The position numbers were made by a program, and so were the translations under genes. A DNA stretch of 64,000 bases, taken from Adiantum capillus-veneris. Taxonomy: Eukaryota; Streptophyta; Polypodiopsida; Polypodiales; Pteridaceae. Where the stretch lies: NCBI GenBank assembly GCA_014529385.2, contig CM043959.1, positions 54,562,253 to 54,626,252 on the forward strand, in the 5' to 3' direction. How positions within the stretch are numbered: position 1 is the stretch's first letter; each line of letters begins with the position of its first letter. Positions 24,241-35,560 of this stretch are shown here, one piece after another. The notes under the pieces were generated by a model, which was not told the origin of the DNA, made no database searches, and saw only the letters and a list, made by a program, of their open reading frames with translations.

Positions 24241-25182
24241 TGATTCACTAGAAGTCGGCCTTTCACTTTAGATCCCTATGACTGAGTAAAATAGGAAAAG
24301 TAAATTTTTTTCTTTTGGTATAACACTTATGGATACAATCCAAGGTATGATGGGATATCTCTGACCCAAAATTGAGAGGCTTTATCCATTAAAAATGTTT
24401 TTAGGCTAAGTCTAATGACTAAACCATGCAAAGATATTTCTTAATGGATATCCAATGCCGAAGATTAGGTCACTTTTAATTGGCCTTATTTTGAACTTCC
24501 TCAACTGAGTAGAAGAACTTGCAAGGTTATTGAAGGGTTGATTCTTTTGTGTCAATATGGGTACCAAGACACTTAGATCAGAAGGGGTGGTGGCGGTGGT
24601 GGCCTTCTGATCTATTAAAAAATTGGGGCTATATAGAGACCATATTTATAATTATTTCCTTAATCAAAAGAAAAAAATACTCTTAAAATAAATCTGGAAT
24701 ACATGAACTCTTTGGACATTTGTTTTAAGTTAAAAAAGTTGTAAGCTGGACATGGATAACAATTGATATAGTCCATTGACACCTGTAAAACACATTCAAG
24801 GCTAATGTATCTGTTGTCTTGTTTGAATGGATGTAGGTGAAGACTCTAGCCTTTCTTGGATTTTTTTTGGCTTGAAGCAAATGTCTACCCTTGACACCAC
24901 AGGCTCATACCACTTCTTGGAACATACTTTTTAGATCAACTACTGTACTTCTACACTAGAATGAGACCTTATTCTTATAGCATTGTACAAAAATAATTCT
25001 AAGGTTGAGTTGTTTTTGTACTAATCATTGTCACTTGTCTAAAGCCAGTCGTCTTTTGAACTTAAAACTTCATTTATGTTTTATTATATAAGTAAAGCAG
25101 CTACACACACACACACACATGCGGCCAACTATTGTAAGATTGGACTGATCTCTCAGCACACGCAAGCTACAGTGAGGTCGCG

Positions 25183-25239
<57 letters not shown>

Positions 25240-25672
25240 GTGCACGTGCACGTGTCAAGATACTATAAGATTGGACTCAAGGATTGGATTGAGAATGCTC
25301 AGCGCTCAGGTTGCTGAGATGCATTTACAAGATGGGACTTGATTTGAACTTTGGAAGGTACAAACCAATTGGCAATGTAGCACTCCAAGAGATGACATGT
25401 GGAGGCCGTCTCCTTGCTCAAAAGTTTTAAGCTGCATTATATATAGTATATATAGACTTAAGCTCCATTTTATATATATATATATATATATAGTAAAAAG
25501 TCTTTTGACTTTTCACCACTCAAATTAAAAAGTCTTTAGTACTTTACATTGTGAAAATCCAAGCTTGTCATTTCTTTCTTACAATGTTACTCTTTATTTT
25601 TGTATTTTAAATCTTATCCTTCACTTTTACATTTCAGATTAGATGTTTTGTAAGTTTTTTTTGGAAGTGAAC
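24241..25672. other. Repeat-rich spacer without genes
   Basis: AT-rich sequence with microsatellites: CA (25102-25119), CT followed by CA (25184-25238) and TA (25470-25492). No protein-coding frame with recognisable content was seen. Confidence 0.6.
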
Positions 25673-25924
25673 TGTTAACCCATCGACGTCCACTCTAGTA
25701 GTCATGGGCCGGGCTTGTCGATGCAATAGGAAAAGGGTAAGAGTGATCACCGATGAGAGGTGCACTCTACTGGAACATTCAAGGGTTAGTTGGCTAAGCA
25801 TGGGCACCCAAGTGTGAATGGACGAGCTCATATAAAAGTCACCTAAACCTAAAAATCACTCATTCTCTCATTTGTGCAATTGAAGAGTGCTCTTGCTCCA
25901 TCTCCATATTCTTCTTCATCTCCT

Positions 25925-25959
<35 letters not shown>

Positions 25960-25965
25960 ATGCGC

Positions 25966-26047
<82 letters not shown>

Positions 26048-26273
26048 ATTGCAACGGCACGACAGTGCGACAAGGCAGTTGAGTGCGGCACGACGATAGC
26101 TCCCTCTTCTTCGCGGTGAGGAATCCTCTGCGAATGCGAGCGTAGGGCGGTGAGTGACACACCCTTGCTCTATTGAGGTTGCTAGAGTAGTCTAGTTGTG
26201 TGCTTGCAGCCATTTGTGGCTCACACATAGTGTACGACAAGTCCCTTGCTTTGACACGTGCAACATACGCGCA
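25673..26273 (+). repeat. 5' LTR of element D
   Basis: Begins TGTTAACCC and ends CGCGCA before a T run. It matches the LTRs of A along its length, including TATA box (25831-25838) and the GT/GA tract (25926-26046), with many substitutions. The partner LTR is not in the window. Confidence 0.85.
25926..26046 (+). repeat. (GT)n-(GA)n microsatellite in LTR of D
   Basis: GT units to about 25952, a short ATGTGCATGCGCGC spacer, then about 38 GA units. Same position as in the LTRs of A. Confidence 0.93.
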
Positions 26274-26278
26274 TTTTT

Positions 26279-26296
26279 TTGCACCACTGCTGGGGA
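26279..26296 (+). promoter_or_regulatory. Decayed primer-binding site of element D
   Basis: TTGCACCACTGCTGGGGA aligns with TGGCGCCGCTGCCGGGGA of A. Three of the four differences are transitions at CpG positions (C to T or G to A), as expected from loss of methylated cytosine. Confidence 0.65.
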
Positions 26297-26689
26297 AATG
26301 CCCTACACTAAGTTCTAATAGCATTCTATGCTCCTTTGTGGTGCATTATGAAATGTAGGAAAGGTAGAGAAAGAAGGTGTGTGGCTTGTTGAGAAGGATT
26401 TGTGACCTTTGTTTTGGTGCATAGTACTATTTTTGTTAATAAGGTGGTGCAATGTGCTATGTTTTCTCTTAATAAGGTGTTAGCTTTAAGATATTAGATC
26501 TATAATGTAAGATTTGTAAGGTACAATAAGTAGATTTATTAGATAATTAGTATTGTGTTAGTGTGTAACAATAGCTCTATTAGTTGCAAGTAGGTAGATT
26601 AGGTGTGTGTGTGCTCGCGTGTGTGACGCAGCCGCGGCGACCTTATCCCAAATTTTTTTGGGAAGGTAGAACCAGGATCAAGAATATTT

Positions 26690-26737
26690 CCCAGGCCCAA
26701 GCCCAAGCTCAAGCCCACGCTTAGGCTCAGGCCTCAG
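26690..26737 (+). repeat. Decayed AAGCCC repeat in leader of D
   Basis: Degenerate CCCAAG/AAGCCC/AGGCTC units at the same place as the hexamer run in element A (2550-2590). Confidence 0.75.
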
Positions 26738-26997
26738 TAACCCTTTAAAATTACCTATTTTAGCCTCACGCCTAAGTAAAAATCGACCCTTTTGAGGACC
26801 ATCGGAGCTTCGGATAACCAAACGCTGTGTCGTAAAACACACCACAACTCCCTAAGTGATACGCTTGTTTCGGGCTATTACACACTCTAATCCAAAAACC
26901 GATCGTAAAAAGATATTAAAAAACATCAAAAAACAAATGAAAACGGGGTGCAGAACGCCCAAAAAATCAAGCGGTTAACCTTCAAGGGTATTGGCCG

Positions 26998-29241
26998 ATG
27001 CTTGTAAGGTGCCAAAGGCACATGTATCTGCACTCTATTCATGTGCTAAAGACCGAGCAACTAGTGAGCATTTTGACTTATGCAAGTTCTCAATACCCAC
27101 CTACCTTAGGTTCCAAGCCCTCAGCAGGAACCCAAGGTAGTACCGCTGAGGACCCCCATATTGCGTCTAGTGACTCTTCCTATGATTACAACGTCACTGA
27201 GGGTTACCCAATGCCTAATCCTGATAGCTCAAGCCAAGACATGCGTGCCATGGGTCCATGGTCCAAGACAAGCGTGCTTAACCGCTTGAAGGAAACCTTT
27301 AGTAGAGCCACTCGCTCTGAACATGGAGCTAACGATGTAAATGAGGGGGGTGGGGAAGTAAATTCACCATTCATGACCAACATAGACCCCACACTCTTGG
27401 AGAGTGTGCATGTGAATACTCCATTCACTGCACCCCCTGACTCTTCAGAGCTATTCTTCTCCGAGGTTATATTACCTGATGATAGAAGCCTTGCTGAAGT
27501 GCAAGTGGTTGAGTGATATATCATTGCAGTGAGGGAAAAAGAAATCAAGAGCTTACACAAGGTGGAGCAACGAAGAGAGTTAAAAGCAAAAGCCCCTATG
27601 TCAATATCCTTGCTAGGAGAGAAATCAAGTGGTCCTGAATTAGCGACCACTAAGGGTCAACCCATAGAGAGCCACATTGCATCTAGTTCAAAGGACACCC
27701 CTAGTACCTTAATCCTAGATGGAGTGTTCCTAAATGAGAACTGGGAGTACGAACAACAAACAAAAACTCTAACTGACCTATACACAGGTCACACCTATCA
27801 CGTGGGTTGGTTAGATGTCCTACAATCCACAACGGGTGCGTTTAGTGTAGAGGATCAACAACAAAGAGTCTGTGAGGTCATCCATAGGGTTATTGAGCTA
27901 GAGAGACAGAACTAGGGGATCCACATGCCTGCAAGGTCTCATGAGATTCTTGGATACAGTGAAGGCTAAACAACCAACCTTATCGCAAATGGAGACTCCC
28001 TCGATAAGTCCAATGGATTATCCATAAGTTGTTTCGTTAGGGGTCTCAATACAATCTGAGTCCACAAGTGATAGCTTTACCTTTTGAAGTCTAGCTTATC
28101 TTTCCCTTGATGACACCACGGCTACCATGCCTACCCCAATGATGGGCATGCCAAGAAACACGCCATGGACCTCATTTGTTAGTAAAGCACCGCTACATGG
28201 TAGCTCAATGCCTGCAACGATACCTACAAGTGTGTATCAATCGTATGCACCTATGGGTCCTCGTACTCATGTAGCCCCTACCCCTCCCATTGTTTCAACA
28301 ACCTATGCTCCACAACCACAACACCCTAGCTCTTATTTCAATGGGACCATATCGGCTAGCATTAGCATGTCACATCCGACGTCTGCTATGCCTAGGGCCA
28401 CACATGTGAACTTTGGGCCGCCACATGGCACAACACCGTACCAAACATGGATCCCAAGGGCTTCCTATGCGTCAATCCCAATGCCAATACCTACACATGT
28501 AGTCTTTGTAGCGCCTTCACCCCGGTGCCTGCTCACTTAGGTGACTTGGCAACATTTGCTCAAGCTATCGATTGATCTATTGCTGAGAATATGCGTAACA
28601 CGCCTGATAGAGAGCCTAGAAGTAAGGCAGTACAAATAGCCAAGCTCACACAAAAATTTAGTGGAGACGAGGATGTGAGAAAGCATATCGAAGTGTTTAA
28701 CCAAATATGCGATTCTCTAGGACAACACAATGACCTGCATAAGAGTAATGCTCTAAGCCTAACCTTAAGTGGGAAGGCTGGGGATTGGTATAGAACCCTA
28801 AGGGTGGAAGAAAAAATGATTTACCCTACTCTTAGGAGACTGTCCTTAAAAGAATACATACGAGAGGGAGTGCTTTGGGGTGTAGCCTCTCAACTCCAGA
28901 AAGCCCAACGAGACGAAGGAGAGTAGGTGAGAGACTTTATAAGTCGCTTGAAGCATTTGAATTCTCATTGTAATCCAAATGAGCGCTTCAATAATAATCA
29001 ATTTCTTGATAGATTCATTAGGGGATTAGGACACAAGGATATCTACAATGGCCTAGTCATTAGAGGTATCACCACCTGGGAAGCAATCACCACCAATGCA
29101 ATACACTTGGAGGATAATTTAATGATTCAAGGAGAAAGAGTGTTTGTTGAGCCTAAATCTACTAGCTCACAAGTGTTGGGGCATCAACCAATGATACTAA
29201 ATCCTATTGCTAAGGAGCCAAAGATATCTGAGATGACTTTA
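26998..29241 (+). pseudogene. Gag of element D, part before the DNA transposon
   Basis: Homologous to the Gag of A throughout. It starts further upstream than the ATG used in A, and includes the SSDSSYDYNV and PNPDSSSQDM segments found in A. The gag domain is at 28591-29241 (KFSGDEDVRKHIEVF, AGDWYRTLRVEE, FISRLKHLNSHC). Stops at 27514, 27913, about 28540, 28573 and 28924 interrupt the reading, with frame changes between. The last codons before 29242 (ISEMTL) continue at 35587 after the transposon. Confidence 0.85.
29238..29241 (+). repeat. TTTA target-site duplication, left
   Basis: TTTA directly before the transposon. The second copy is at 35583-35586. Removing the transposon and one copy joins the two gag parts of D in the frame seen in A (TL-x-DLTK). 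Confidence 0.85.
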
Positions 29242-29263
29242 GGGTGAAAGCATGTATAGGTGG
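29242..29263 (+). repeat. Left terminal inverted repeat of the DNA transposon
   Basis: 22 bp, starting GGGTGAAAGC, the exact reverse complement of 35561-35582. Confidence 0.95.
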
Positions 29264-29559
29264 CCTGGAAAGTAATGTCAAGGACATTGCTTTTTTGTGC
29301 TTAAAAGTGGGTGTTTTAAAAGTGCTTCAAATCTCAAAAAGAATATCACTCTCCTAAGGTACGTCAATTAAGTCTCCTAATGTAACTTACCACAATTAAT
29401 GAGACTAAATGTAATTTACTGCTGAACGCTAGGCCGCTTCTTTCCCGCTTCAACCTGTTTGAGCTTTCTTTGTCTCTGAGATCTCTCTTGGAGATCTATC
29501 TAGCTCCTCTCTGTCTCTCTCTCACAGAGCTCTTGCTGAGATTTCTGTATTGCTCAGCT

Positions 29560-29566
29560 CCCCCCC

Positions 29567-29639
<73 letters not shown>

Positions 29640-29738
29640 AGCATGGCTCCTCTTGTGTCTGAGCTCGCGCTCATCTCTCTCTCTCTCTCTCTCTCTCTCT
29701 TAGCACTCTTTCTCTCTCTCTCACGAACTCTATCTCTA
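29560..29738 (+). repeat. Poly-C and (CT)n tracts near the left end of the transposon
   Basis: About 17 C residues, then a CT run to about 29638, and two further CT-rich runs (29670-29700, 29708-29722). Confidence 0.9.
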
Positions 29739-29907
29739 TAGGTTCCTCTTCTACTTGATGATTCGTGAGGTATGTAAACACTTATTATGCTTTGTTACTA
29801 TCTTGCTAATTAGTGCAAGAAGTGCCATGTATTAATTAAAAGTACAACGTGTAGTTATGATTTGTATTGTATTTCTTGTAGAGTAATCCTTTGAAAGTAC
29901 TGCAACA

Positions 29908-30641
29908 ATGGAGCACAATGAAGAACTGTCTATAAGCTCATCGTCATTGAGTAGAGAAGCTCAACTTCAGCGCAGAAAATTAATGAGGGAATATTGGGCT
30001 GCTAAAAAACGAAAGCAACGTCACCAACGGTCAACTTTGTGACGGAAAGCAATACAGGGGAGATGGATGAAAGAAAGAAACGAAGGATATGTCAATCTAT
30101 GGTACAACACTTTGATACATTAACCGTGCGAATGGATGCAAGTGGTAGGAAGGAAATCTTTGATGAACTTCTTCAACATCCTTGCTTCCTTACTATGCAG
30201 AGTAAATCCAAAGAGTTGGAAGCAATTATGCTGAGAAACATCCACAACACTTTGAATCATGTGAAGGTCCCAAGATCTTGAGACGAGTTTTTTGTGAAGA
30301 AATCAGCAATGATGATGTTGGTGAATGGTGGAAGCAAGGAGCAAAACACTGACATGAGCATACCGCAAGCTGCCAAGCTTATGGGGATCCACAAAAGAAA
30401 CTTATATTCAGCCAAACATCACTTAATAGTGTCAAGTGAATCCGATGGTTTGTTCCCTGCATCTGCATGTCATAGAGATGATGCACGGAGAACTCACATC
30501 ACTCAAACTTTTAAAGACATAGTCTTTCAATTTTGGACGGATGAGACGAGGGTGTCCCCCAACAAGAAAGATGTTTGCAGTAAGAGACTAGCTAGATGTT
30601 CATATGTAAAGCATCCAATCCACCTTCTTGAGGAGCCTCAG
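29908..30641 (+). pseudogene. Transposon protein, exon region 1
   Basis: A first frame from ATG 29908 encodes a Ser-rich, then basic segment (REYWAAKKRKQRHQR, possible nuclear signal) and stops at 30040. A second frame (30039-30278) encodes MDERKKRRICQSMVQHFDTL and has a TGA at 30279. The same frame goes on with MGIHKRNLYSAKHHL, FKDIVFQFWTDETRVSPNKKD and HPIHLLEEPQ, ending at 30641 at a splice donor (CAG/GTAATT). The joined exon pair shows that this is one gene. The W-x-D-x-T-R-V-S-P-N-x-K-D segment followed by a Cys-rich region reminds me of transposase-like proteins of mosses, lycophytes and some animals; this is memory and needs a search. It has one frameshift and one stop. Confidence 0.6.
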
Positions 30642-32949
30642 GTAATTGATATATCTTTTTAGCACTTTTTATTGGTGCTACAACTCATATTCCTGCTACA
30701 ACATTATGTTTCTATACCACTTTTTATTGGTGCTACAACTCATTACTGCCATAACATTATGTTTCTATACTTCTTTTTATTAGTGCTACAGCTTGTTTTG
30801 GTGTTTTGCACCACTTTCTAGTGGTGCTGCAACATTAAAAAGTGGTGAAACATTACTATACTAGTCTCTAATTGTATCTGAACCACTTGTAAAATTTGAT
30901 CAATAGTTCTAAATGTTTTTGAAGCACTTTTACTTGTGTTTCCACACCACTTTTTAGTGTCTTTGAACCAATTTTTAATGTTTTGCAGAAGGTTTTAATG
31001 TTTAAGAAACAGATTTTACTAGAAATGCACCAACACTTCACCGTAAACCCTACAAAGTGGTGTTCACCCACTAAAAAGTCTTGTTTACCCAATGCTAACA
31101 GACGTGTTTTACAAACTCGTAGGGGTGTTACAGGTGCAAATGTTTTTGGTGGTGCAACTCACTTTTTCCAAGTGATGTAGCAGCTTTTAGTCATGGTGCA
31201 ACAGTTATAGTAGTGCCATAGACTTTTTACTGCTGCTGCATGAATTGTGCCCACCACCTTATGATGGTAACCAAAACCATATTAGTGGAGTTTGAACACA
31301 TTTTGTTAGTAAACACTTATAAGTGCTGTCACACCACAATGAAGCGGTGGACACAACACTTACACGTATAATATCCACTTTCACGTGGTGTCTGACCGCA
31401 TTCAAGTGGTGAGAAGCCACTTTCATGTGCTAAGTCACTACGTCAGTCCATCACTCCATGCAAGTGGTGAGGCACCACTCCCAAGTGGTGTGACACCACT
31501 TTCAAGTAGTAACTAAAACCTTATCACTGCAATCAAGCGGAAAGTTCCCGCTTTCAAGTGGTTAGACACCGCATTCAAGTGACAAGAAAACACGTTAAAG
31601 TGGTGACTGCCCACTTTGAACTAGTTTCTCACCACTCTCAAGTGGTCATCAAGTGGTGAGACACCACTTTCATGTGCAAAGTACTACGTTAGTCATCACT
31701 CCATGCAAGTGGTGAGACACCACTTTCAAGTGGCCGAACACCGCATTCCAATGACTTGAATCCGTGTTCAAGTGGTGACTGCCCACTTTGAACTAGTTTC
31801 TCACCATTCTCAAGTGGTCATCAAGTGGTGAGATACCACTTTCAAGTGATAGCTTAAACCTGGTCACTGCAATCAAGCGGCAAGCTCCCGCTTTCAAGTG
31901 GCCAGACACCGCATTCAAGTGACCAGAATGAGCGTTCAAGTGGTGACTGCCCACTTTGAAGTAGTTGCTCGCTAATTTCAAGTGGTCATCAAGTGGTGAG
32001 ACACCACTTTTATGTACTAAGTCACTACGTCAGTCATCACTCCATGCAAGTGATGAGGCACCACTCCCAAGTGGCAAGACACCACTTTCAAGTGGTATCT
32101 AAAACCTTGTCACTGTAATCAAGCGGCAAGTTCCCGCTTTCAAGTGGCCAGAAACCGCATTCAAGTGACCAGAATCCGCGTTCAAGTGGTGACTGCCCAC
32201 TTTGAAGTAGTTGCTCACCACTCTCAAGTGGTCATGAAGCACTTTTCACAAGAGCTCCTCCACTTCCAAGTTGTGTTGGACCACTATCTAGTTCTGATGC
32301 TGGTATGTCGCCGAGTATTTTGTCCCTCCCAGCTACTTTTTAAGTGCTAGATTTTAATTGGTGACTGGCCAATTTGAACTAGTCGCTCACCACTCTAAAG
32401 TGGTCATTAAACACTTTTCACAAGAGCTCCTCCACTTTCAAGTTGTGTTGGACTACTATCTAGTGCTAATACTGGTCTGTCGCCTAGTATTTTGTCCCTC
32501 CCAGCTACTTTTTAAGTGCTAGTTTGTGAACTTCCCCAGAACTTTCATGTCCTTACTCACCACTTTTTAATCGTTGCCCACAATATTCAAGCAGTGCACA
32601 CCATTTTTTATTGGCGGTTCATCACCGTCAAGTGGTTTGAATTCACTTTTAAGTCGTGCCAAACCACTTTTTAGTTATGCTGAATGCGGTTTCTCACCAC
32701 TATTAAGTTGTCCTCACACAACCTCTTAATATTCTACCTTTTTGTATGGTTACTAGTTTCTACACTAATTTGTATTTGTGGTGCATTATTTTCACAGGTA
32801 AAACAATACTACTGAATGTATCATTACTAGTTTTTTGTGGTGCACACCAGTTTTTAGTGATATAGAATCACTGTTTAATGTTTTGAAACAATTTAACCAG
32901 TTTTGAATGCTAAGTTTATTTTTAACATTTGTATACATGTATATTGCAG
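30642..32949 (+). other. Phase-0 intron of the transposon gene
   Basis: Donor GTAATT (30642) and acceptor TATATTGCAG (ends 32949) lie exactly between codons. The joined reading EEPQ/VELYLRF is continuous. At 2.3 kb it is long because it contains most of the palindrome-rich array. Confidence 0.7.
30660..32700 (+). repeat. Array of short palindromic repeats in the intron
   Basis: Dozens of variants of CACCACTTTCAAGTGGTG and half units such as CAAGTGGTGA and CCACTTTGAA. From about 31470 to 32420 they form longer imperfect units of roughly 200-250 bp that include AAACCTTATCACTGCAATC, TCCCGCTTTCAAGTGG and GTGACTGCCCACTTTGAA. The core can pair with itself, so most units are hairpin-forming. Confidence 0.85.
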
Positions 32950-33492
32950 GTGGAGCTTTATTTAAGATTCAAGACAAAGTATGCAGATATTCAGATTTCG
33001 CAACGTTGCTTCGAGTTTATGAAACCATTCTTTGTCCGAAAATTGAGGGATTGCTACACCTGCTGTTGTATTGTGCATGTACAAATGATTTTCCTTAAAG
33101 AGGCAGTAAATCACATGCGGACTCGAAGTTTTGATCTTCATGGTTCTTGCTGCATGTGCAACTGCCCTATATGCCTTCATCATGATGAAGTTGTCAACCA
33201 TGGATGTCTTGCATACAAAAATTCAAGTATGAGAACCACTTCACTGTTGGAGTCTATACTCTGCCCTATACTTGCAGAACATAGTTTCCATAGCTACCAA
33301 TGCTTAATGGGAACATGCAATGCATGCGGTGTAGGTAATATTCAGACCTGTCCAAGAGAAGAAGTTGAGCAGAGTAAGCAAGTATCTGTGAAGTTTTTTG
33401 AAAATATAGTGGGTGCCACTGGATTAAACAATGAAGCTAGAAAGAGCACTGTGAAAGACATTGTCCACCTTTTAGCAAAGATGCAGAACTAA
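32950..33492 (+). pseudogene. Transposon protein, exon 2 (cysteine-rich)
   Basis: 180 codons from VELYLRF to a TAA at 33490. It includes ISQRCFEFMKPFFVRKLRD, then cysteine clusters CYTCCC, CCMCNCPIC, CLMGTCNACG and several His residues, as in a zinc-binding domain. After KSTVKDIVHLLAKMQN the protein stops and the palindrome array begins. A catalytic domain that might follow in a complete relative is missing. It is free of stops, in contrast to exon 1. Confidence 0.65.
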
Positions 33493-33499
33493 CGATTAT

Positions 33500-34350
33500 T
33501 GCACTTTTGTAAAGCATCACTAACAAGTGGTTCTACAGCACTGAAAGTGGTTGACCATCACGCACCACCACTTAAATGTGATTTGAACCACAAAAAGTGG
33601 TGACCACCACTTTATTGGTGTTTACCACTTTATACCAAATAACGTTCAGGTTAAGAAGCACCACTTTTCAGTGGTCCTACACACTTTTAAGGTACCGAAT
33701 AATGTTCTAGTTAAGGAGCACCACTTTATAGTGATGTTCACCACTTTATAGTGGTCTTCACCACTATAAACACCACTTAAATGTGATTTGAACCACAAAA
33801 AGTGGTGAGAACCACTTTATTGGTGTTTACCACTTTAAACCAAATAACGTTCAGGTTAAAAAGCACCACTTTTCAGTGGTTTTACACACTTTTAAGGTAC
33901 CGAATAACGTTCTAGTTAAGAAGCACCACTTTATAGTTGTAAAGAAGCACCACTTTATAGTTGTGTTTACAACTATAAAGTGGTGCTTCTTAACTAGAAC
34001 GTTATTCGGTACCTTAAAAGTGTGTAAAACCACTGAAAAGTGGTGCACCATCGTGATGCTTCACCACAGAATAGTTAGGGTTTTCCATTGGAAAGTGATG
34101 CACCCATTGTATCGCCAGTTTTTACTAGAACCTTACCTCTTTTTAGTGCTGCCCAGCACTTTAAAGTGGTCCAGTATCACTTTTAAGAGATGGCGCACCA
34201 TATCAGCATAACTATGTAGTGATGCAACCATGGTTTCTGCCCAACTTTAAAGGGTGTTGCAGGTGCACCACTTCAACACAGCCTATCAGTGGTGCTGTAC
34301 CCATAAAAAGTGGGGTTCACCCACTTGATATTTACTAGTGGTGTGCACAC
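33500..34350 (+). repeat. Second palindrome array, 3' of exon 2
   Basis: Repeats of ACCACTTTATAGTGGT, AACCACAAAAAGTGGTGA and AATAACGTTCTAGTTAAG-type units. The core overlaps in sequence with that of the intron array, so exon 2 is bracketed by the same repeat family. Confidence 0.85.
33863..34046 (+). repeat. 78-bp perfect inverted repeat
   Basis: Arms at 33863-33940 and 33969-34046 are exact reverse complements, separated by 28 bp. The last 23 bp of the left arm are repeated within the spacer (33942-33964), which gives an alternative hairpin with a 4-base loop (GTTT). Confidence 0.93.
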
Positions 34351-34404
34351 TACTTTTTCCTAATAAAGCAACACTTCAATTGAATCCATGGGGGAAATAC
34401 CTGC

Positions 34405-34640
34405 ATCTAACCTGCTGAACATTTTGCTTCTTAGGTGTACCCTTGGGGGACTCAGAAGTTCTTTTTGTAGCATGCATGTGCAAAAAATTCAAAAATTTTA
34501 CAAGACATAAAACCAATTTTAGAAATGCATGCATGATGCATCTAACCTGTTTTGATAGGCGACTCCTGCGTAGAGCTCTTTCCCTTCCTAGGTGTACCCT
34601 TGTCAGAGTCTGAAGGTCCTTTTGTAGCTTGGTTCTTCAT
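34405..34640 (-). CDS. Candidate spliced minus-strand gene, two duplicated exons
   Basis: On the minus strand, an exon from ATG 34640 reads MKNQATKGPSDSDKGTPRKG and ends in ACAG/GTTAGATGCA (donor about 34548). A second region (about 34485 down to 34405) reads ATKRTSESPKGTPKKQ and ends in the same CAG/GTTAGATGCA. The two are recognisably duplicated exons with identical donor context. A further exon may lie at 35383-35153 (ends CAATAG/GTATGT, Ser/Arg- and Gln-rich). Lys/Ser/Pro-rich content resembles a nuclear linker. Function unknown; exon borders on the acceptor side are not settled. Confidence 0.35.
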
Positions 34641-34900
34641 CGTGAAAAAATCAGAAATGCCACATAGATACATGATCAATAGTTAAATGCATTCATGCTT
34701 GAACCTGCATGATGCATTCGTATAAGCATGCACACACAATTGATAAAATCTGCATTCATGCTTCAAGCTGCATGATGCATTCTTATAAAGCATTCACAAG
34801 GGTGATCAATTAGATGTGCACAATGCATATAAATTCCAGAAATAAATTCTAAACTTACACATGCATAATTAATAGTTACAATCCATGATTATCTTGCCAC

Positions 34901-34992
34901 CCAACAGAGGACAGACCATATCGCTAGGGGTTGAACCTGGGTCCTTACGCACCCACCCATTCAATTTAACCACTAGGCCAAGCCCCCTTTGG
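34901..34992 (-). mobile_element. tRNA-derived SINE-like insertion with 12-bp target-site duplication
   Basis: On the minus strand the 92-bp unit has a box A (TGGCCTAGTGGTTAAATT) and a box B (GGTTCAACCCC) at tRNA-like spacing. It is flanked by perfect direct repeats TTATCTTGCCAC at 34889-34900 and 34993-35004. This shows retroposition into the DNA transposon. Confidence 0.75.
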
Positions 34993-35560
34993 TTATCTTG
35001 CCACACATTTAGAGACAAGAATACAACGCTTCTACATATGCATGAAGCATGTTAAAACATGGATCAATGCTACCTAGGAAAACCAGCCACATTCAAATTC
35101 AACCAACATTCGAGATAGAATGCTTCAAGCTACATGATGACACATACCTATTGCTGCTGCTGCTGCAGGGGATTTTTACTGAAGTTGATGACTAGCCCAG
35201 CAAAAAGTACTCCTCCTGAATTTGCTTGCTGTTGTTGTGATGTTGCTGCTTGTTGCTTCGGCTAGCAGAGAAACGCAAAGGAGGGAGGAAAGAGAAACCT
35301 GAATGGCGCTGGCGAGACAGAGAGAGGGGGGAGGAACGAGCGAGACAGAGTGGGAGGGACGAGACTCGAGAGAATATTTGCATTAAGTGCTTGAACGTAC
35401 CTTGAGGTGATCATTAATGAGTAAGCGCTTTCACTTAGTACACGTCAAATTTTAACCCTTTTTTTCCATAGATTTTGAATTTAATCCCACTGTTTCAAAC
35501 GCCTAAACCACCCATTTTCTCAACCCCAAAAACCATATACTATATAATGGCAAAAGCGGT

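Noticed and set aside
34901-34992. A functional tRNA gene
   Set aside because: Only the A and B promoter boxes are clear. I could not form a full cloverleaf, and 12-bp duplications mark it as a retroposon.
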